A stretch of DNA of 10,702 nucleotides, from contig JALNYR010000082.1 in NCBI GenBank assembly GCA_023229725.1, positions 1 to 10,702 on the forward strand. The letters run 5' to 3'. Shown one piece after another: positions 7,397 through 10,702 of the stretch; within the stretch, counting starts at the first letter, position 1; the number at the start of each line of letters is the position of its first letter. Under the pieces are notes generated by a model that worked only from the letters and a program-made list of their open reading frames with translations, was not told where the DNA came from and ran no database searches. This DNA is from Dehalococcoidia bacterium. GTDB lineage: Bacteria > Chloroflexota > Dehalococcoidia > GIF9 > AB-539-J10. The position numbers and the translations under genes are program-made.

Positions 7397-8059
7397 TCAC
7401 GGGAGCGTTGCCAGCACCTCCGCCGCGTGCTGCACCCCCAGCGGCGGGCTCATCAGCACGGGCACGCGCGTCTCGCCGAGGTCCGGCTTCAGCGCGAGCA
7501 TGCTGCCCTGCGCGCAGACGACGACATCGACCTTCTCCGCCAGCTTGCGGATGGAGGCGATGACCATGTCGTTGTGCGCCTTGCGGTCGCCCGCGATGAG
7601 CTTCTCGAACGCGCCGGCTGAGAGCTCCTCCGTGACGGTAACCTTCTTGCCCAGCTTCTCCGCCATCCTCTTGATGAGGCGGACCGTCGGACCCATCGTG
7701 GTGGGCAGCGTGGCGACCACGCCGATGCGCGAGCCCGTGCGGCAGGCGGTCTCGGCCATGCGTTCGTCTATCTTGACGAGCGGCACCTTGACCATCTTCG
7801 CCGCCATGTCGGCCACCTCGCCGACCGATGAGCACTGGTTGAAGATGAGGCTGGCGCCGGCCGCCTCCGCCTGGATGGCGTACTGGCAGAGGCGCTTTGC
7901 CACGGCCGGCGTCACGCCGCCGTTGGCGAGCACTTCGGGCAGGAGGCTGTCGTCGACGATATTGCGCACGGTGACCCCCGGCGCCATCTCCCCGAACAGG
8001 CGGTTGAGGTCCGCCATGGATACGCTGCTGGTATGGATGATGAAGACTGTCTTCGCCAT
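7397..8059 (-). CDS. Asp/Glu-racemase-superfamily protein with both catalytic cysteines
   Basis: A 220-residue cytoplasmic protein of the Asp/Glu/hydantoin racemase superfamily. These are PLP-independent two-cysteine enzymes that move a proton at an amino-acid alpha carbon, or in some branches catalyse decarboxylation or maleate isomerisation. Both expected cysteines are seen: C76 in FNQCSSVG after the first half-domain and C182 in VVCAQGSM after the second. The glycine-rich GSRIGVVATLPTT segment at 109-121 opens the second half. The substrate cannot be named from sequence. Its position between the desulfurase-like gene and the scaffold is unexpected. I chose ATG 8059 because GGAGGT precedes it. 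The open frame extends to a GTG at 8101, but those 14 residues are acidic, not family-like, and encode the ribosome site itself. Confidence 0.82.
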   Translation of the reverse strand: MAKTVFIIHTSSVSMADLNRLFGEMAPGVTVRNIVDDSLLPEVLANGGVTPAVAKRLCQYAIQAEAAGASLIFNQCSSVGEVADMAAKMVKVPLVKIDERMAETACRTGSRIGVVATLPTTMGPTVRLIKRMAEKLGKKVTVTEELSAGAFEKLIAGDRKAHNDMVIASIRKLAEKVDVVVCAQGSMLALKPDLGETRVPVLMSPPLGVQHAAEVLATLP

Positions 8060-8068
8060 GGGCTCGAT

Positions 8069-8074
8069 ACCTCC
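8069..8074 (-). promoter_or_regulatory. Shine-Dalgarno site fixing the racemase-fold start
   Basis: GGAGGT on the minus strand lies nine bases upstream of ATG 8059. It favours the 220-residue form over the 234-residue open frame. Confidence 0.6.
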
Positions 8075-8130
8075 GTGTTCAGTCTCTTCTTCGTCAGTCA
8101 CGCTTCAGGGGGATATGCTCCCTCAGCGGC

Positions 8131-9318
8131 CTACGGCGCCTTCTTCTTCTGCTCCTCATGGGGGGCGAGCGGGCTTATCTTCCTTAGCTCGGCGACTACC
8201 TCTATCAGGGCGTTCACGATGCCGTCAACCTCTTCCATCGAGTTGTAGCGGCCGAACGTGAATCGAATCGAGCCGTGTGCGCGCTCATGGTCGCCGCCGA
8301 TGCCGAAGATGACGTGGCTCCCCTGCAGGGAGCGGGAGAAACAGGCGGAGCCGGTGCTGACCGCGTAGCCGCGTATGTCGAGGTGCAGCGTGATGGACTC
8401 CCCCTCGACGAAGTGGAACGAGACGTTCGCGTTCTGTGGCGTGCGTTTCGTGCGATGGCCGTTGAGGACGGTGTACGGGACCTCGCCGAGAAGCCGGTCG
8501 ATGACGCGGTCGCGCATCGCCCTGAGCCGCCCGTTTTCCTCGTCCGTGACCAGCTCGGCGGCCCTTGCGAAGCCGACTGCGCCCGGGATGTTCTCGATGC
8601 CGGCCCGCAGGTCGAACTCCTGGAACCCGCCGTCCATCCACTTGGCCAGCGGTGTCGTCTTCCGAATATACAGTCCGCCGACGCCCCGCGGCCCGTGTAT
8701 CGTGTGCGCGGCCACGGTGACGAGGTCGACAGGCACCTTCTCGACGTCCAGAGGCACGCGTGTGAAGGTATGTGTTGCATCGGTGTGGAACAGTGTGCCC
8801 TTCCGCTTGCACAGCTTCGCTATGGCGCCGATGTCCTGCACCGTGCCTATCTCCTGGTTCGCGTGCTGGATGGAGACGAGTATCGTCTCCGGGCCGATGG
8901 CCTTCTCAAGCGCATCCAGGTCGACGAAGCCGTTGCCATCGACGGGCAGGTAGGTCACGGTGCATCCCTGCCGCTCCAGCGCCTGCGCGCTGTGCAGCAC
9001 GGGGAAGTCCTCTATCTTCGAGACGATGAGGTGCTTCCCTTTCTTCTGTCCGAGCGCAAGCGCCACGCCCTTGAGCGCGATGTTGCTGGACTCCGTGTCT
9101 CCGGATGTGAAGACGAACTCCTCCGGAGATGCGCCAAGCCGGCTCGCAAGCGACTGGCGGGCCGCGTCGAGCGCCTCGCGCGCTTCGATGCCGAGCGAGT
9201 AGCCGAACTCGGAGGTTGCGACCGCGTACGTCTCGAAGAAGTAGGGGGTCATTGCCTCCAGCACGCGCTCGTCGAGCCGCGTTGCGGCGGCGTTGTCCAT
9301 GTAGGCTGTCTTCTGCAT
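8131..9318 (-). CDS. Cysteine-desulfurase (NifS/IscS)-fold protein lacking the PLP lysine
   Basis: A 395-residue protein that aligns with E. coli IscS almost without gaps. Conserved: the active cysteine C326 in STGSACFSRS (IscS C328), R352 in SIRFTFGRY (the substrate-carboxylate Arg), D180, H205, and TES at 75-77. Altered: K206, the Schiff-base lysine, is T206 (AAHTIHGPRG, codon ACG at 8703-8701). H104, which stacks on the cofactor, is D104 (IEDFPVL). N155 is Q155, Q183 is H183 and S203 is A203. The usual GNPSSxH motif near residue 33 reads AVATSEF. It is therefore probably not a PLP-dependent desulfurase, although an automatic annotation would call it one. The retained Cys loop suggests a sulfur acceptor or a partner in cluster assembly on the IscU protein encoded two genes downstream. 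Archaeoglobus fulgidus IscS, which also lacks this lysine, is a known precedent. GGGAGG stands six bases before ATG 9318, and the gap from the DsrE gene is 24 bp. Confidence 0.93.
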   Translation of the reverse strand: MQKTAYMDNAAATRLDERVLEAMTPYFFETYAVATSEFGYSLGIEAREALDAARQSLASRLGASPEEFVFTSGDTESSNIALKGVALALGQKKGKHLIVSKIEDFPVLHSAQALERQGCTVTYLPVDGNGFVDLDALEKAIGPETILVSIQHANQEIGTVQDIGAIAKLCKRKGTLFHTDATHTFTRVPLDVEKVPVDLVTVAAHTIHGPRGVGGLYIRKTTPLAKWMDGGFQEFDLRAGIENIPGAVGFARAAELVTDEENGRLRAMRDRVIDRLLGEVPYTVLNGHRTKRTPQNANVSFHFVEGESITLHLDIRGYAVSTGSACFSRSLQGSHVIFGIGGDHERAHGSIRFTFGRYNSMEEVDGIVNALIEVVAELRKISPLAPHEEQKKKAP

Positions 9319-9342
9319 CGCATACCTCCCGGACGCCGAGCG

Positions 9343-9762
9343 CTAGATGAACAGCGTGATGGTCGATCCCCGCGCTTCCTGGATGTACGAGCCCACTGCG
9401 CAGTAGTCGCTGATGAGGTCGTCGCGCAGGTCTTCCTTCGTGACGCCCATTATCTCCATCGTCATGTCGCAGGCCATTATCTTGCCGCCCAGCTCGACGA
9501 AGTCCGCGAGCATCCGCTCGAGGGACGCTGCGTTCGCCTTCTTCATCCGCCGCCTGATCATCCATTTGCCCAAGCCGAGGAAGTGCATCCTCGACAGCGG
9601 GCCCTTGTCGAGCTGTCCCTTCTTGAGCCGCAGCAGCCCGAAGAAGGTGAAGAACATGGACGCTTCCATGCCCATCGCGAGCGCACCGTTGGCGATGATG
9701 AGTGCGCTATAGAGCTTGTCGAAATCGCCGCTTTCGACGACGATGGTTGCCTTCTCAGTCAT
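9343..9762 (-). CDS. DsrE2-type sulfur-carrier protein
   Basis: A 139-residue protein of the DsrE/DsrF superfamily, DsrE2 (DrsE_2) branch, which carries sulfur as a cysteine persulfide and exchanges it with TusA in sulfur-oxidising organisms. The key cysteine is C98 in IMACDMTMEIMGV, close to the family motif (A-C-x-M-[ST]-M-[DE]-x-M-G). A second cysteine, C121 in DYCAVGSYIQEA, is also well placed. The N-terminal TIVVESGDFDKLYSAL and the small-residue helix ALIIANGALAMGMEASMFFTFFG fit the fold. Members of this branch are sometimes annotated as membrane-associated, but one hydrophobic stretch alone is weak evidence for that. The tusA stop codon overlaps this gene's ribosome site (GAGGAGG, 9770-9776), so the two are probably translated in step. 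The family often sits beside tusA and rhodanese genes; here the partner is a desulfurase-fold protein. Confidence 0.88.
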   Translation of the reverse strand: MTEKATIVVESGDFDKLYSALIIANGALAMGMEASMFFTFFGLLRLKKGQLDKGPLSRMHFLGLGKWMIRRRMKKANAASLERMLADFVELGGKIMACDMTMEIMGVTKEDLRDDLISDYCAVGSYIQEARGSTITLFI

Positions 9763-9769
9763 GGTGCGG

Positions 9770-9777
9770 CCTCCTCA
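9770..9777 (-). promoter_or_regulatory. tusA stop codon overlapping the dsrE2 ribosome binding site
   Basis: On the minus strand the sequence TGAGGAGG contains both the TGA that ends tusA and the GGAGG that serves ATG 9762 seven bases later. This points to translational coupling of the two sulfur carriers. Confidence 0.7.
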
Positions 9778-9996
9778 CTTCTGAATGCGGATTGTCCACT
9801 TGCCGCCCTCTTCCTTCACCTCCAGCACATCGAGGTTCATGGCCCGCGCGGCCATGGGAATCTCCTTCTTCGAGGACGGATGGGTTCCGGTTATTTCAAC
9901 CACGTCGCCGGGTGATGCCCTGCGAAGGGCCTTCCGGGTTTCGACGAGCGGTATGGGGCAGTTCTGTCCCATGCAGTCAACCTTTATCTCAGCCAT
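9775..9996 (-). CDS. tusA: TusA-family sulfur-carrier protein
   Basis: A 73-residue protein, normal length for TusA/SirA/YedF. It carries sulfur as a persulfide on the cysteine of the family's CPxP motif, here C13 in NCPIP. A second cysteine, C8 in VDCMGQ, gives a C-x4-C spacing, which occurs in some anaerobe TusA-like proteins but not in E. coli TusA. Downstream, PLVETRKALRRASPGDVVEI forms the helix and strand, and THPSSKKEIPMAARAM the second helix, both typical of the fold. It is the first gene of the operon and should act in the cytoplasm, passing sulfur between the DsrE2-type protein and the desulfurase-fold protein. Start ATG 9996 has GGAGGTGA six bases upstream. Confidence 0.93.
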   Translation of the reverse strand: MAEIKVDCMGQNCPIPLVETRKALRRASPGDVVEITGTHPSSKKEIPMAARAMNLDVLEVKEEGGKWTIRIQK

Positions 9997-10019
9997 TGTC
10001 CCTCACCTCCCGTGTCCCA

Positions 10020-10025
10020 ATGATA
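10020..10025 (-). promoter_or_regulatory. Weak candidate -10 box for the sulfur operon
   Basis: TATCAT on the minus strand matches the -10 consensus at five of six positions and lies about 24 bases before ATG 9996. No convincing -35 box is seen 16-18 bases further up; the region reads GTGCAC. The operon promoter must lie between tusA and the palindrome block unless transcription enters from beyond the window. Confidence 0.3.
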
Positions 10026-10117
10026 CGACAGAAGCCGGCCATGTGCACCCATCCCGCCTGTCGGGCTGTGGTCGGACGCCGCCGACCAGGCGACCGCACC
10101 CGCTCGCACCCTCCGGT

Positions 10118-10143
10118 GTAGGGGCGGCCCTCCGTGGCCGCCC
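10118..10143 (+). repeat. Palindrome 1, GTAG flank on the left
   Basis: GTAG is followed by stem GGGCGGCC (10122-10129), a six-base loop and GGCCGCCC (10136-10143). The stem is perfect over 8 bp. Confidence 0.7.
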
Positions 10144-10237
10144 GCCATCCGGTTGTTGCATGCCCACGGGGGCCGCCATCAACCATGTCCGGGCAGGCAT
10201 GGGCACCTGCCGCCACGTCCAAGTTGTCAATCCCCGC

Positions 10238-10262
10238 GGGCGGGTCTGAGACCCGCCCCTAC
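10238..10262 (-). repeat. Palindrome 2, CTAC flank on the right
   Basis: GGGCGGGTCT and AGACCCGCCC pair perfectly over 10 bp around a single base (10248), followed by CTAC. It faces the opposite way to palindrome 1, 145 bp from outer end to outer end. Confidence 0.75.
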
Positions 10263-10292
10263 ATCCGGATCTTCGGTGGGGTGGGGGGTATC

Positions 10293-10316
10293 GTAGGGGC
10301 GAGGCATGCCTCGCCC
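10293..10316 (+). repeat. Palindrome 3, GTAG flank on the left
   Basis: GTAG is followed by GGGCGAGGCA and TGCCTCGCCC, a perfect 20-base palindrome with no spacer (10297-10316). Confidence 0.75.
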
Positions 10317-10410
10317 GTTGCGTCGTGGCCGGGCAGGATTGGACATCCCTGGCGGCGTCCGTGTCGCCATAACCCTGCCTGTGCAGAACGTTCGTGGTTG
10401 CTGCACCGTC

Positions 10411-10438
10411 CTACGGGCGGGAAATGTCCCGCCCGTAG
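10411..10438. repeat. Palindrome 4, symmetrical CTAC...GTAG
   Basis: CTACGGGCGGGA and TCCCGCCCGTAG pair perfectly over 12 bp around the loop AATG (10423-10426). With palindrome 3 it bounds a unit of 146 bp. Confidence 0.75.
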
Positions 10439-10499
10439 AGATACCTGACCAATCCTGTCGTCGGACGCCCGACCCCCGGCGCCATTGCGCAACACCCTA

Positions 10500-10518
10500 G
10501 GGCACGCGCAACGTGCCC
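10500..10518. repeat. Degenerate palindrome between units
   Basis: GGGCACG (10500-10506) and CGTGCCC (10512-10518) pair over 7 bp around five bases. The CTA before it resembles a decayed flank of the same family. Confidence 0.5.
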
Positions 10519-10534
10519 GCGGGAATCGTCCGTT

Positions 10535-10560
10535 GTAGGGGCCGTTCGTGAACGGCCCGG
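10535..10560 (+). repeat. Palindrome 5, left arm of a perfect inverted pair
   Basis: GTAG is followed by GGGCCGTTC (10539-10547), GT and GAACGGCCC (10550-10558), then GG. All 26 bases recur exactly, inverted, at 10661-10686. Confidence 0.85.
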
Positions 10561-10660
10561 TGATGGTGGTCAGCGCACGGTTGTTGTGCTGGACGGTGCG
10601 TCTTCCGAACGGGCGGCGTCCCAGGTTGAGACTGGACTCCGCCGTGGTTCTGTGTGGCGG
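10561..10660. mobile_element. Interior of a putative 152-bp REPIN/MITE-like unit
   Basis: This 100-bp stretch lies between two identical 26-bp palindromic arms that face outward, so the whole unit spans 10535-10686. It contains no gene. Two palindromic arms in inverted order around a short spacer is the layout of REPINs, non-autonomous elements moved by RAYT transposases. No transposase is visible in this window, and mobility is inferred only from the layout. Confidence 0.45.
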
Positions 10661-10686
10661 CCGGGCCGTTCACGAACGGCCCCTAC
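10661..10686 (-). repeat. Palindrome 6, right arm of the perfect inverted pair
   Basis: CC, then GGGCCGTTC (10663-10671), AC and GAACGGCCC (10674-10682), then CTAC. It is the exact reverse complement of 10535-10560; the match stops at both ends of the 26 bases. Confidence 0.85.
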
Positions 10687-10702
10687 GCGAAGGAACCGCT
10701 GT

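Larger units (their letters stand above)
9997..10702. other. Gene-free block filled with GGGC...GCCC palindromes
   Basis: No credible gene is present in these 706 bases. The open frames are short, Arg/Pro/Gly-rich and cross the repeats. The block contains seven palindromes between 10118 and 10686, listed separately. Two smaller hairpins share the word GTCGGACG: 10071-10086 (GTCGG...CCGAC) and 10460-10473 (GTCGG...CCGAC). The spacer DNA contains related words, such as CCGGGCAGG at 10189-10197 and 10329-10337, and GGTTGTTG-like words near 10151, 10397 and 10579, but these are not collinear between units. Confidence 0.7.

Noticed and set aside
8060..8101. GTG start giving a 234-residue racemase-fold protein
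   Set aside because: The extra 14 codons contain the GGAGGT ribosome site for ATG 8059 and add an acidic tail not typical of the family.
6987..8261. A 424-codon plus-strand open frame opposite the scaffold and racemase-fold genes
   Set aside because: The translation is Ser/Ala-rich and low in information, and it runs across several intergenic gaps on the other strand. It is a shadow frame.
8275..9915. A 546-codon open frame on the plus strand opposite the desulfurase-like and DsrE genes
   Set aside because: It is antisense to two clearly recognised genes, has no family-like segments, and arises from the GC-rich codon pattern of the minus-strand genes.
9989..10230. Two overlapping 75-77-codon minus-strand frames upstream of tusA
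   Set aside because: They run through the palindromes, overlap each other, have Arg/Pro/Gly-rich translations and lack a supported start.
10118..10686. CRISPR array
   Set aside because: The repeats are full palindromes with different stems, spacing is irregular (about 30 to over 100 bp), orientation alternates, and no cas gene is present.

Overview
All genes recognised here lie on the minus strand, so the transcription order runs from the right end of the window to the left. The DNA is GC-rich, Shine-Dalgarno sites are strong (GGAGG type), and GTG/TTG starts occur. There are no heme, oxygen or cytochrome genes. A Chloroflexota lineage of the Dehalococcoidia type, or a similar anaerobic sediment bacterium, would fit the mix of a TusA/DsrE2 sulfur-carrier pair, a NifU/IscU scaffold, DUF1847, a DUF11 surface protein and GTAGGGGC-type palindromes. 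That placement is an inference from gene content, not a phylogenetic result.

Right end (about 9997-10702): a gene-free block packed with short palindromes. Six have a GGGC...GCCC stem with a GTAG/CTAC-type flank, and a seventh at 10500-10518 is degenerate. They can be read as three successive outward-facing pairs of about 145-152 bp. One pair (10535-10560 and 10661-10686) is a perfect 26-bp inverted duplication. The arrangement resembles REPIN or MITE elements.

9996 down to 6707: a compact five-gene sulfur/Fe-S operon in the order tusA, dsrE2-like, cysteine-desulfurase-fold gene, Asp/Glu-racemase-fold gene, nifU/iscU. The most striking point is that the desulfurase homologue keeps the active-site cysteine loop and the substrate arginine but has lost the PLP Schiff-base lysine (K206 in E. 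coli IscS is Thr here). It has also lost the pyridine-stacking histidine (H104 to Asp) and at least three further cofactor contacts. It probably does not work as a PLP cysteine desulfurase. With TusA, DsrE2 and a scaffold beside it, a PLP-independent sulfur (persulfide or sulfide) relay onto the scaffold is a plausible, testable idea. The scaffold itself is a fusion of IscU with a MIP18/DUF59-like domain that lacks the family's usual cysteine.

6608 down to 3300: one long exported, membrane-anchored DUF11-type repeat protein. It has its own good sigma70-like promoter (6653-6681) and a 15-bp hairpin (3256-3290) just after its stop. Its four main repeats are 146-147 residues apart, and each has a DxDxDG-type calcium loop and a Lys/Asp/Asn trio that could form an isopeptide bond.

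3214 down to 170: a small Cdd1-type helix-hairpin-helix protein, a cysteine-rich DUF1847 putative metal-binding protein, and a complete ABC exporter half-transporter. The first 169 bases hold no gene that I can support.
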